A stretch of 64,000 bases of DNA, taken from positions 1,674,001-1,738,000 of the forward strand of contig JAOVFP010000021.1 of assembly GCA_025738555.1 (NCBI GenBank). Direction: 5' to 3'. Position 1 is the first letter of the stretch, and every line of letters starts with the position of its first letter. Origin of the DNA: Cyathus striatus (taxonomy: Eukaryota; Basidiomycota; Agaricomycetes; Agaricales; Nidulariaceae). Shown in pieces: positions 23,346-35,376 of the stretch. Under the pieces are notes generated by a model that saw only the letters and a program-made list of their open reading frames with translations, had not been told where the DNA came from and did no database searches. A program made the translations under genes and the position numbers.

Positions 23346-23719
23346 GCTCACTTAGGTATGTGCTGCTTGGGCAGATTCTCAGTTAATAACTTAATTAATA
23401 ATCTGAACCCTGTATATTCAAGTACTAATGTATGTAAGACATTAAATTTGGAACAGAGTACAACAGCATTATGCATGATATCATTATTATTATATGTTTT
23501 GGTTCCATCATTGAAGTAGAGAAATGAATGCTTGAAAGCTTGGGTTGATAACATAATACAATAAGTATAAGTGATAATCCAATTTCAAAAGATAATATGC
23601 AAACAATATGAAACTAACATTCATTTGTGCCAATCCAGCTCAATTCATTAAGTACTTCATTCACACTGTTGCAATGTAATTGTGGCAAATTTTGACATAT
23701 TGTGATAATAGGTATGGCT

Positions 23720-24260
23720 ATAAATGAAGACATTGAAGACCAATGGAGAGCTGAAACAAAAACTGAAGCATTGATAAGGTTTATGGGAGTCTGAAGCGAA
23801 GTTTAGAGCATTGATACAACACCTGGAGGCCTGACATGAAGTAGGATGTACAGAGGTGAAATAGAGTGCACAGAGAAGATGATGTACAAAAATGAAGAAG
23901 GGAGTGCAGAGACGAAGTATTACAGAGTACATAAACAGAGTGTAGAGCACAGAGATGAGATGGGGAGGACAGAGATGAAATAGAATGCACAGGAATGAAG
24001 CATAGAGCACAGAGTTGAGGTGGGAACACAGATGTGACGAAATATAGAGCCCAGAGATGAGGTGGGGATACAGTGACTAAGTTTTGGAGCTCATAGAGGT
24101 TAAAGCTAGAGACAAAGTAACAAGCATAGAGACGAAGCATAGTGTGCTGTAATGAAGATTAGATTGCTGACATGATGCATGGGTGTCTGAAGCGAGGTTG
24201 GGAGCATCAGGAAAAAGTGTACATGCTTGAGATGAAGTGGGGATTATGGGATCAAATTTA
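23720..24260. repeat. degenerate GA-rich tandem repeats
   Basis: Imperfect units of about 30-40 bp built on AGAGCACAGAGATGAxxTGGG / GATGAAATAGAxTGCACAGA repeat through the stretch. The open frames on the opposite strand follow from the repeat and are not genes. Confidence 0.65.
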
Positions 24261-24319
24261 TGAATAAGGAAACAACTGAAGAGTGTGGGCTTTGTCAACA
24301 TTTTTAAAATCTTGATCCT

Positions 24320-26085
24320 ATAAGCATATTAGATATCAAGGGAAGCTTAGAGAATAGATGTGAAGTGTAGTTACCTCAAATTGTTTATTTTATGTACAGA
24401 ATATGTACCTACAATAAAGTTTCAATACATATATTTGTAAATCATCCTTTGCTTTCCATTCTTTACATATCTAATACCTCCCTTCCCCTTTGCCTCCATT
24501 TCCTGTACCTCCTCTTATTACCATGCCAATTCCACGCTCTTCATTTCATCCTTTCTTCAGTGCATTCCCAAGTTCTTTCCATCCCTTTCTCCAGCCCTTC
24601 TGGCCCTTCCTTGCTCAAACACAAACTCTATAACTACTATTTATCAATGCACAGTGAGAATAGTAAGCATTTTTGCATCTTGAAGTTCAATAGACACCCT
24701 TCTAATTAGTATTAGTTTTATAATTCAGTTGGCTTGTGAATGAGTCTTATGAAAGAAATTGACACACTCCAATGAAATATAAGTGTACCTGCTAGGCTTC
24801 CAAGGTCTGAGACATCTTCAATAAATGGATTATATTACACTCATATTCTAACTGTATTCAACCATGTTGAAGGTGTATATACAATTATTCACAATAATTG
24901 GTGCCAGTATATATTGTTCAGTGATATTATTGAAGAGGAATTTATTAGTGACCAGTTGATCAGTGATCAGAGAAGGTAGTAAAAGTCACAAAAAGTATAC
25001 TTATGACTTCCTGTATGAATATGGTGTGGTCTGCCAACACCAGATGTTGATGTGTTGAGTTGCCATGTTACATTTTCAAATCTCATGCAGTTAGACCAAG
25101 TATGCCATATTCAAAGCCTACCCCTTCTTTATTGCGATACAATTTCAGGTTGGATATCCAATCTTGTCTGAGCCAGAAAGAAAACCTAGCAAAATTGCTG
25201 GAGATATGTTTAAAGTAAATATCTGGGGAGCTTTATAAGCCCTCTGGCAAATGTTTGGTTTAAGCCTTTGCAGGTGCTGGAGCATTCAGAGTGCCATGAC
25301 TAAGATATTACTCTGCAAAGTTGGTGAATTATCTTTGCTCATTATTGTACTAATGCAGTTTCATTGTGGAATTTGGTATTATTATGAATATTTATATAAA
25401 ATTTTACTCTCTCATTATCACTTGTATCACTTGGAGGATTTAGTGAAGTGGTTTCACAAGAGGTGCTTCCTTGTATGCTCAACATTTCCTTGCAGATCAT
25501 GACTGCAATTTGAGTTAATCTATACTTGGATAACAAAATTGGAATCTATGGTCAGTTTACCACTACATCAGTCATATAGTAGGAGCAAGAGCACATATAC
25601 ACAATGAAACATAGCAAGGACAGCAATAGAGCTGTGAGTGGGATTTACAAGATAGCTAATGATCAAGCTGCTCCCTTGCATATACCTTTCTGTCTCAACA
25701 GTCTTTTGATAATTAAGGACACAAGATGTAAAGGATGCTGAAAAATGGTTCATTGACCAACCTTTTACTTTATAATCTGTATAGTATATACCAATAAAGT
25801 TGTGCCCAGTGGTGAGTTTCAAAGGCATTGTTGAAGGTGCACTGTGTTACATATATTTTATTGTTGTTCACATATTCACTTTTGAAATTGAGTTATTATT
25901 TATTTGTATTGTAATTTTTTATTGACCAAGGCTTTTAAGCATCATTTCTCTACTTTGATGATGGAACTAAAACATACAATAATGACATAATGTCTATGCC
26001 ATTGTACTCTGTTTGACTTTTAATGTCTTATACATTGGTACTCAAATATATAGGGTTTGTTCTAACTTTTGATTATTAATTAAGT
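24320..26085. other. no gene recognised
   Basis: AT-rich. One short exon-like piece (VGYPILSEPERKPSKIAGDM near 25150-25215) stands out between an AG and a stop, but has no neighbours that would make a gene. Confidence 0.4.
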
Positions 26086-26139
26086 TGCTAACCAAAATTC
26101 TGCCCAAACAGCAAGTACCTAAGCAAGTATCTAAGTGCA

Positions 26140-26215
26140 CTGCCACAGAGCTGAAGGTCGGAGCTCAAAGATTTTGATGTAGTCAAGTGTGGTTGTTCAG
26201 CTTTCCATAGTTTAT
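26140..26215 (+). repeat. dispersed ~75-bp repeat (three copies in window)
   Basis: GAGCTGAAGGTCGGAGCTCA and the following GATTTTGAxxTAGT...GGTTGTxCAGCTTTCCATA occur here, at 33575-33650 (plus) and at about 23262-23335 (minus). Confidence 0.7.
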
Positions 26216-26314
26216 TATTAGGGACCCTATGTGCAGCCATACTCCAATTTGGGGCAAGGCATGACTCCAGTCTGGTGTATGCTGAAAAGTATAGTTGATG
26301 AACTGAGAGAGTAC

Positions 26315-27137
26315 ATGAAAATGCATGCATGCAATAGATGCTTCAAAGCAGGTATGTCAATCAAGTCAATTAAATGTTGATTATACTAAATCAACTTTCA
26401 TGTTCTGGTAGAGAAGACCTGCACAATTGACTTTGTCTATGGTGCCCCTAACTGTTCTCAATGCAGTATTGAAGGAATACAGAACTGTCATGGGATAGGA
26501 AGTCATCCAAAACCCACCCTTCTTCCTGTCTTGAGCTGTGACATTATCCATGAAAGTAAGAATATATTATAATAGATTATGAATTGAATTAACATCAATT
26601 ATGCAGATATGTGCATGCTATTGGAGTACAGTAGTGCACCCATTGTAGTGCAATATCTGTACCTCAATTTTGAATACAGGTGCTATGTGCTCTTCATTTT
26701 AAAATTGTAGTCCTGGCCCTCAACTTGCAAATCATAGTGTTGTTCAACAAGGATACACTTCAGCTTTATGGACTGGTTGATGACATGTATGATCTAGATG
26801 AATACTTGCAGTGGAACAATGAAGCACAACAATTGGCATCCAAATTTCCTGTGCCCCAATGTTGGAAAGGTTTTTGGAGGACCTCATAACCCAAAATACT
26901 CTGCCAATGCCACCATTGGCATCCAGCCCCAATGTTGAACATGAAGTCCCACCTACTGATCCAAATATCTTTGGCTGGTTCAGAATGCAGTCCCACAGTG
27001 ATAATGGATGGTTGCCATCCTCAAGAGGAGAATACAAATTGAATGAAGTGGGTAAGAAGTTGACACAGGTTCATTTCAACTATGATGGAATGTATGAAGA
27101 CTGGGGCACAATGAAGCTGGACTGGAAGGTGGTGTAG
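26315..27137 (+). pseudogene. unknown gene fragment with paired CX2CX6C motif
   Basis: Coding-like blocks: HACNRCFKA at about 26318-26350, joined over a GTATGT...TAG intron (26351-26411) to EKTCTIDFVYGAPNCSQCSI and GIQNC. This gives C-X2-C-X6-C, a spacer, and again C-X2-C-X6-C, resembling Zn2Cys6-type spacing and the clusters at 7030-7370 and 21303-21401. Downstream blocks are TLQLYGLVDDMYDLDEYLQW (26755-26815) and 26859-27137 (PNIFGWFRMQSHSDNGWLPS... KLTQVHFNYDG). Frames do not join cleanly, and no start is visible. It is probably a decayed member of the same broad fungal family, function unknown. Confidence 0.35.
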
Positions 27138-27439
27138 AGGCAGGAAGATTATGACATACATTTTTAAAAAATATGATAGACATGCAGCATGAACAGTAGA
27201 TGTAATGTAAAATAGACAATGAATAATGTATATATTGAAATTGCTGAAATATCAAATGATGCAGTTCACTATTTAACTATTGCTTAAGATAAAGCAGTAT
27301 GATGCCATAATAAATGTTGGAGTGTCACATGGCAATACCTCAGAAAATGAGTGCTATTTATACATGATTGGCAAAGGCTTTAGGAATTTGTTGTTCTTTG
27401 AGTGCTCAAGATAAAAATAACACAGGAATCATCACACTG

Positions 27440-29040
27440 TAGATATTTCACAATATACCTATTCTATATGATAGATCCTCATTATGCATTAAAAAATGCG
27501 AAAAAGTGAAAATTAAGATCTTGCCTCCTTCTGCTACATTCACCACATGACAGAAATCTAGTCTCATCACACTATGTTCATGTGCTAACTCATCTGTCAT
27601 TTCCAGAATGCACAAACAAATATTGCATGCTTATCACTTCTGTCCACATATGGCACATCCCATCAGTCATAGGATATCCAGTCTACATGCACCACTTCTA
27701 CCTCATCAACTCAAACCCTCTACTTCACTATTAGAAATGTAGGAAATGCATAATGCATTCAGATAGATGTAGATATTTCACAATATACCTATTCCATATG
27801 ATAGATCCCCATAATGCATTAATAAATGTGAAAAAGTGAAAATTATGATCTTACCTCCTTCTGTCACATTCACCAGATGACAGGTATCTAGTCTTGTCAC
27901 ACTGGTTTAATTATCAGATGCATCTGTTATTTTCAGAATGCACAAAACAATATCCCACACATGTCACTTCTGTCTGCATATGGCACATCCCATCAATCAT
28001 AGGATATTCAGTCTACATGCACCACTTCTTCCTCATTCATTTAGATCATCTACTTCACTATTATAAATGTAGAAAATGCACAATCTATTCAGTTAGATGT
28101 AGATATTTCACAATATAATTATTCAATATGATAGATCCCTATAATGCACTAATAAATGTGAATAATTACAAATGAAGATCCTGCCTCCGTCCACTACATT
28201 CACCAGATGACAGGAATCTAGTCTCATTGTGCTGTGTTCATGTGCTGACTCATCTCTAATTTTCACAATGCATAAACAAATATCTCATGCTTATCACTTC
28301 TGTCACATCCCATCAATCATAGGATATCCAGTCTACATGCACCACTTCTTCCTCATTAATTTACATCCTGTACATTGCTATTAGAAATGTAGAACATGCA
28401 TGATCTGTTCAGTTAGATGTAGATATAACATAATATAATTATTCCATATTATACATCCTCATAATGCAATAATAAATGCAAAAAATTACAAATGAAGATC
28501 TTGCCTCCTTCCACTACATTCCCCAGATGACAGGAATCTAGTCTCATTGTGCTGTGTTCATGTGCTGACTCTTCTGTCATTTTCAGAATATGGAAAACAT
28601 ATATCCCATGCTTATCACTTCTGTCTGCATATGGCACATGCCATCAATGAAGATAAATTCAGTCTACCACTTCTACCTCATTTATTTAGATCATCTTTGT
28701 CACTATTAGAAATGTAGGAAACACACAATCCATTCAGTTAGATGTAGATATTTTGCAATATAATTATTTGATATGATAGATCATCATAATGCAGTAATAA
28801 ATGCAAAAAATTACAAATGAACATCCTGCCTCCTTCCACTACATTTACCAGATGACAGGAATCTAGTCTTGTTGCACTGCATTCATGTGCTGACTCATCT
28901 GTCATTTTCAGAATGCAGAAAACATATATCCCATGCTTATCACATCTGTCTGTATATGGATCATCCTATCAATTATTCCAGTCCAGTTCTTATAGACTAC
29001 ATTTCATGTTACAATTTATACATTCTACAGTCACATTGTC
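27440..29040. repeat. ~330-bp satellite, five units
   Basis: TAGATATTTCACAATATA-type unit starts at 27440, 27770, 28100, 28420 and 28745 (periods 330, 330, 320, 325). Each unit carries GCCTCCxTCxxCTACATTCAC, GATGACAGGAATCTAGTC, TGTCATTTTCAGAATGCA and GATATCCAGTCTACATGCAC in the same order. The short open frames inside repeat with the unit. Confidence 0.9.
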
Positions 29041-31845
29041 AACTAAGTGTGCTGTAAAATAATATTCTAGCATTCATAGTAGCTTGATATTCAAATTTTG
29101 GATGTCAAGGTGAGCACAGGATGTGGTTTATGCATGTTAAAATTGTAGTGTAGCTGAGTTGCATATTTATAATTTTGACAATGTGGCATAGTATGACCAC
29201 TTTTCTAATACAAATGTAGTCTTATATTGCTACATGGGTTTAACTATTAAACATTGCACTGACTAATTACTAGATTATGATAGGTCCAGGTATGTACCAA
29301 TGTACCTCTCATTTGGCCCAATCTATGTACCATTGTGGAACCACACATATGCCACTACATGCCTCAGATAACCCAAACCAACCATCTATGTATACTAGAA
29401 TAAAGTAGCAATTGCTGGAAGTGTAGACTGTACTCTAATAACTGTCATCAAAAATATTACTATTTCTTACTATTGAAAATCTTGAGTGCAGTGCTGTGAG
29501 CTGAATCTTTTGAGATTTAATATCATGAGATATATCTGTATAGAGTTTTTTTATTCAAAGCAAGACACATATCAGACTGAAGGGTGATAATAGCATCCAA
29601 GGGAATAATTATTAGGAATGAAATCAGTTCGAAGTAGAACTTACAGAGGATAAAAGTTGCCTTTGGTGTAGCACTAAAATAATTGCAATACTATTTTCAA
29701 AGATCTGAACACCTAAACTTCAGATATGGTCAATGAATCTGTTACACCTGCACATCTTACATTATCCCCTGCAGTCTTCAAGTGCATAGTCAAGACTATC
29801 CTGATTGTTAACATTTAAGCAAATAAACTGTGTGAAATATAGACATCTGAAGATGACTGAACTGTTGGTACAGTACTTGTTCAGGTATATAATAGGAAAA
29901 GAATGGGAACATCATCAATCATGGTGAGATTCAGTACTTAGAGCAAGGCTTTGAAGTCAGCTGCTTGGTAATTTGTCTGGACAGGGATCTTACATCTGAA
30001 ACTTTCCTCTGTTGATATCTGGATAGGTGATCAGAGTTTGATGGTCTTTGGCCCCCAAAAATGTCTGGATTGCAACAAAGTTCTGGGGCCTATGGCCCCG
30101 ATTTGTGTCCAGATTGACAACTAAGTATAATAGGAATATTCGGGGGTCCTAGCAACACTACAGTATCCTGCTGAAAGGGCATAGTTAAAAATTCGGATTT
30201 TTCGAAATTTTTGCCTAGTGCTGCTCACAGTGGTGTTAAGAGAAAAGAAATTAATTAGAATAGCAGGTAATGAAAGGTACACATGTAATTAACAGCCCTT
30301 GCCCTCATCCCTACCCTATGTATATTTCTTTCTGAGAGAATTTAGAGCCTTTTTTTCTATGTCCCCAGTGTTGGCAGTAAGTTTCTTGAAGAGAATCCAG
30401 TCAGAGTGTGAAATTTTAACACCCCCAACTGTGGCAATCAGAATGGCCTCAAGAGCACACAAGAAATTTGCAGACAGCAGGAGGTTGAACTGCTTTGCTC
30501 AGAAGTTCATGCTGCTAATTGACATATCTCAGAACTGCATACCAACAAAGTACTCATACACCTGGATCGGGATATTTGATACTGCTGAAATATTAGATGA
30601 GTCAGACACCTAAGTATGTCTTGCACCTTTTGCAGTAGACTTTTCATAAATAGCAAGAACTAAGTAGTATAAAGTGTTATATTGTAAATGAAAATAGTTA
30701 TAGTGAGGCACACACACCTTTTCTGAGCATAACTCTTTAGTTGAACCACACAAATATGTACCCTACAGCTGAGGTACCATCAGCAGCATGAAGAGGCATG
30801 AATTGCTAATACAAGCAGTGCCAACTTCTTGTAGGTCCAGTGCATTGGATATATTTATCCTTTTCTTTTGCATCTAGTGGATTCTAATTAGCATATATTT
30901 GAATATGAACCTGTATAGCCTGTCTCACCAATTCCATAGAGGCTGTAGCCAATGAACAGAGAGCAGGAATATCAATTAGCACTTTAGCTATTGACCTCAT
31001 CAACATTTCATGTTTGCTTAATTGAAAACACTTATTACCCTTACTTACATTAGCATTTATGAATTCTGTAGTGTATTGGTTAACAATGTGGTATGTAATT
31101 GTTGCAGCATGGGTAATTAAAGTGGCTATGGTCTGAGTTTGATCCTCTGTCATGACCCCAACTTTTATCTGCCTAAGGACTAGGCCTACCTCATTGATCC
31201 CAATTTTTATATGGTAATTTACCACAGGCATTTTCGCAAAAACAGTGCTTTTTATCCATTTTTTCTATAGGCATTTCCAAAAAATTTCCCAACTTTCATC
31301 TGTTTTTACATTAGGGATTTCAGGGAATTCTCAGGGGTCCTGCTGTATTGCATATCACCAAGATTGAAGTCCCCTGGTATCCTAGGCTGCAGGTGTCGAT
31401 GCCCTCTGACACACAAATCTTAAAAGTTTCCTTCCTATCCAGGACCATGCTAATTATAACCATCTTGAAAATAAAACTAAATACTTATGTTAGATTCAAT
31501 ATAAATCTGATTTCTATTGAAGGCTATGTCTGAAAATGAATACACATATTGCTACTGTAAAAGCTTGAAGGCATTCAAGATTTTGACTTAACTTTTGCTT
31601 GGACCTCAAAACTTACAACATATGCAGCTTATCTTTAATATTTATGCCTATGAAAATTATTTCTGTCTTTACAAGCTATATCATCCACATTATGTACATA
31701 GTTCAAGTCAAGTTCAAGTTGGAGAGAAATTCAAATGAAGCATGTTCCTTGAGCATTCTAAAAGTGTTCAACATTCAGCGAGTGACTTGTGCTGAAAGTA
31801 TGGTTACATAATCACAGCAGCATTTTTGCTTTGCCATCAATGTGC
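29041..31845. other. no gene recognised
   Basis: AT-rich sequence with scattered short open frames. The two longest, 30299-30613 (+, SVLAVSFLKRIQSECEI-type) and 30884-31231 (-, IKVGVMTEDQTQTIATLI), have no recognisable domain. Direct similarity of GGGGGTCCTxGC words at about 30150 and 31337 hints at an element, but the ends could not be fixed. Confidence 0.4.
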
Positions 31846-32040
31846 CATAGTACAGTTTTGCTGAAGGTTTGCTCATCGCCTGCAATGATGGCAATGTTTC
31901 CTTCAGTCATTGTCATCCAATTCTCTCTTCTGAACACAACTTCCTCACTAAAAATGGACCCTCATCTAGGAACAGTCATCCTTAAATGCCCCAGCACTGA
32001 GAACCATATTGCAGCTTGTATCAACTCCAGGGCTGCTCAC
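31846..32040 (+). pseudogene. QTRT2 fragment: 5' flank and first half of exon 1
   Basis: The plus strand matches the start of the intact gene's exon 1 and some 40 bp upstream: MAMFPSVIVIQFSLLNTTSS, then GTVILKCPSTENHI, against MATLPSVPVLHFSLLNPTSS and GTIVLKRPGTENHI in the intact copy. The start codon is at 31888 (MAM) as in the intact gene. Homology stops at 32040, exactly where the fold-back element begins. The complementary second half of the exon is at 12109-12142 on the minus strand. Together they account for all of exon 1 except about 55 bp. Confidence 0.85.
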
Positions 32041-33239
32041 CACTGGTGGCTGTCAACATGATTGATTGCTACCACTAAGCTGTTGTTGTGTGAGATCATT
32101 AAAATTAATAAATTTGAGATCAATCAATTCATTAAGTAGAAATCAATCCTTTTGTAGTTAGAAATCAATCCTTTTTTATTTGAAATCAATCCTTGTGTAG
32201 TTTAAAATTGATCCCAGTTCAATCTGAAATCATTAGAAATCAATGAGAAATCAATAATTCTAACATGTAAATTTTTCTCTATATTACACATACCTGGAGA
32301 GCGAAATTGATGTTGAAATCATTGGGGAGATCAATGTAAATTCCAAGGGAAATCAATGGGAAATCAATGCTAAATTGAATGTTTTTTAAATACTTGTTCT
32401 ACATTTATTTTCATCATACATAAATGTACATATTATGTAAAAGTGTCACATTAGTAATAATACTACAACTTAGAAACCGTGATCACGTGATCATGTGATT
32501 TCGTCGTTCTATCATTTTTGAAACTACTACACCTCTGCAAAGGTTATAGAATAGAATAAAGTAAATTTTTAATTTTAGTATTTATTTTCCACTGATTTCC
32601 CTATGATATAACATTTATTTTTGCATTTATTTCTCATTGATTTCCCATTGATTTCCCATTGATTTCCCATTGATTTCCCATTGATTTCCCATTGATTTCC
32701 CTTGGAATTTACATTGATTTCCCCAATGATTTCAAGTCCAAAAGGATTGATTTCAGCAGTGATTTCCCATTGATTTCCCATTGATTTCCCATTGATTTCC
32801 CTTGGAATTTACATTGATCTCCCCAATGATTTCAACATTGATTTCGCTCTCCAGGTATGTGTAATATAGAGAAAGTTTACTTGTTAGAAAGGACTCATAG
32901 TGTAGTAGATAAAGTAAGTATATGTATATAGTTAACCACCCTAGTATATAGTATATCCTGTAGTTGGGTACCTTACAATTTCGAGTTATCCATTGATTTT
33001 TGATTGATTTTTGATTGATTTCTTATTGATTTCTCATTGATTTCTAATGATTTCAGATTGAACTGGGATTGATTTTAAACTACACAAGGATTGATTTCAA
33101 ATAAAAAAGGATTGATTTCTAACTACAAAAGGATTGATTTCTACTCAATGAATTGATTGATCTCAAATTTATTAATTTTAATGATCTTGCACAACAACAG
33201 CTTAGTGGTAGCAATCAATCACGTTGACAGCCATGACTC
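32041..33239. mobile_element. fold-back/TIR element, copy 2 (1199 bp), inverse orientation to copy 1
   Basis: The left end CACTGGTGGCTGTCAAC and right end GTTGACAGCCATGACTC correspond to the right and left ends of copy 1. Nested inverted repeats fill the interior; for example GAGCGAAATTGATGTTGAAA near 32299 reappears complemented near 32845. A run of seven or more CCCATTGATTT units lies at 32640-32700. No coding capacity. Confidence 0.8.
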
Positions 33240-33840
33240 TCTGTATGACACACGATACAATTGATTTATGATAGCCTTTTTGTTAGCACTTGCATATAGA
33301 ATATTCATGCTCAAGTTACACATAGGGTCAAATTTCCATGCTCAATAGGTTAAGCATGAAAATTTGACCCTGAGAGTGCACACATTAGCTATTTGACCAA
33401 AATTTGAATATACAGTTAGAAGAATTAAGCAGCAAGCCTAGATTTTGTTCACAGAGAAAAGAATGTAATATTATATTTTACATCTATGATGTGGATCTTT
33501 GAATTAAGGGTTAGTATTTAATAATCAGTACGCGAATGAAGAACCAAGAAATTGAGCCAAATATAAGTGGCAAGCCTTAGAGCCAAAGGTCAGAGCTCAA
33601 ATACTTTGACATAGTTGAGTGTGGTTGTCTGGCTTTCCATAAGAATGAAGCACCAGAACAACAGCAAACCAAAAATGAGTTACTGTATGTATTATAGGAT
33701 TTGGAACTCTATTATTCAAAGAAGACAAGCTTATGGATAGATAGCTTACATTTGATAAGTCAGCACAAATTATTGAGGTACATAGTGTTCTAGCACTCCT
33801 TGAGACATGGTACACCACTACTCCTTGAGATAGTTGGCAC
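33240..33840. other. no gene; short inverted repeat
   Basis: Nothing coding is recognised. GGGTCAAATTTCCATGCT (about 33327) pairs with AGCATGAAAATTTGACCC (about 33356) as a small hairpin. A copy of the dispersed 75-bp repeat lies at 33575-33650. Confidence 0.5.
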
Positions 33841-33849
33841 TCCCAGCTT

Positions 33850-34830
33850 CCTGAATTGTTCAATCACTAAGATATTTGGCACTTATATTCCCACCTGCAA
33901 CTCATGCCCACACAATCAACGAGCCTACTTTTCAACTCCCTTCTCTGCCAGCTCCTCCTTCACCCTCTGCTCCTTCAGTGGCACCTCTCGATCCACAGAA
34001 TTCACAACTGCCTCAGGCTCCCCAACAGCAATACTCTCCATCCCCTTCGCCAAACTCATGTCCAACACCTGCGCTGGTAATGGCAACTTCAACTTTAAAA
34101 TTCGCCTCCGACTTCTCCTTCTCCTTCTCCCTCGCAAGTCTCCCTCTCCCTCTTGCAAGATCAACCTCCCTCCAACTATCCCCCACTTCATGAAGTACAG
34201 CGAACGTCTCATCATACATCTCCTTGAAGCGCCTGATCTCATTCTTCTATGCCTCCATGTCGCCTTTAGTCAGAACCTCATGAACGCCAGTGAAGAACAC
34301 ATCGAGCACAGTGAGGTTATGCATTGCAAGCAGCAAATGGTTGCTCATCTTGTGCATGTGCAGTAGGTGATGGATATACGCCCTTGTGAAACCTGGTTTA
34401 GACTCAGCCATGGGCACCTGCTCATCCATGTCCGAAGGCTCGTCTACCCCATGGAAGATTTGTGCATGACACTGTGGAGCATAGGTTGCACAGGGGAAGG
34501 TTGGAACAGTTGTGGAGAGGGAGGAAGAGAAGTCATGTCTGTAGAAGATGGAGAAGAGATTGTGACCTAGGTGGCTGAGTCTTCATTCTTGATGTGCCGA
34601 ACAGGCGCTGGCTCACCCACCCACTCCATGGTAAATTCACGTATGGCACAGGGGCAGGTTGGCACGAATGGGGAGAGGGGTGGAAAATAGGATATCTAGT
34701 CACATGCTGTGTCATTCCATGCTGCTTCTTGTGCCCAGTGCCTGTCGAACAGGTCAATACACCCTTGTTGATGAGGTGCAGAATACCATGTGGAGTTGAT
34801 AGCTCGTACCCGATAGGGCGAGCCTTTTTG
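33850..34830 (-). pseudogene. QTRT2 pseudogene, 3' two-thirds
   Basis: Minus-strand sequence parallels exon 3 of the intact gene from the 3' flank through the C-terminal helix (REVPLKEQRVKEELAEKGVE), the FTRAYIHHLLHMHKM... LLAMHNLTVLD block and the zinc-site region. The zinc motif CPCAAC of the intact gene reads FPCATY here, so two of three cysteines are gone. Several frame changes split it (for example between 34242 and 34247). The homology extends into a flanking segment (34860-35197) that also accompanies the copy at 57-58.7 kb. Confidence 0.85.
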
Positions 34831-34859
34831 ATCAGTAACCTACAAGGTAAGCAATCCAG

Positions 34860-35197
34860 CCGAGATCAAGCTCAAATTGAACATACCTGTACTCTATCAA
34901 CTTCCGGGCTGGCAATTGCAATGCATTTGTCACAGTGGTAGCATGTCAGTTTGAAACAAGTTCAAAATGAAAAGTTTCTAGGAATGGGTAGTCTGGGTGT
35001 ATACTGGAAGAGACAATACATTATAGACACCTACAGGGATTAACTTGCAAGACAGGAGGAAGGAAGTATGACAAATGTTCCGATTGATAGTCAATTGATA
35101 GCAGCAAAGAGTAGAAACGTCGGAGCTGTGGTTGGACAGTCGGACTCTCAGAGTCAGAAGTCGATGTTGTGGATTATGTAATCGTGAGCTGAATAGA
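34860..35197. repeat. segment duplicated near QTRT2, left part, split by the Helitron
   Basis: CTTCCGGGCTGGCAATTGCA, AACTTGCAAGACAGGAGGAA and GGATTATGTAATCGTGAGC follow in the same order as at 58225-58500. The homology breaks at 35197 where the Helitron begins. Right of the Helitron, 41805-42000 shows weaker similarity (TTGCCCCAATGTCACCTACT) to about 58608-58640. Confidence 0.75.
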
Positions 35198-35213
35198 CTA
35201 ACATGTGATGTAC

Positions 35214-35226
35214 GTCGCTTCGCGAC
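35214..35226 (-). other. Helitron 3' terminal hairpin
   Basis: GTCGCTTCGCGAC is a perfect 5-bp stem with a 3-nt loop, 16 nt inside the inferred 3' end. Helitrons carry such a hairpin just before the terminus as a replication-termination signal. Confidence 0.65.
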
Positions 35227-35376
35227 ACACATTAAAGGGGGAGCTTGATGAATCCTAGTTTTTAGGATATATATTTTTAATGTGAACAAAATAAGTATAT
35301 TAATTTTCTACAAATCATTGAATACAAATTCACTTAAATCCATTCCATATGTATTTAATTCAAATCCTAATCTTTC

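Noticed and set aside
23657..24301. Three overlapping minus-strand open frames rich in Ser/His/Leu
   Set aside because: They come from degenerate GA-rich tandem repeats and have no start context, introns or motifs.
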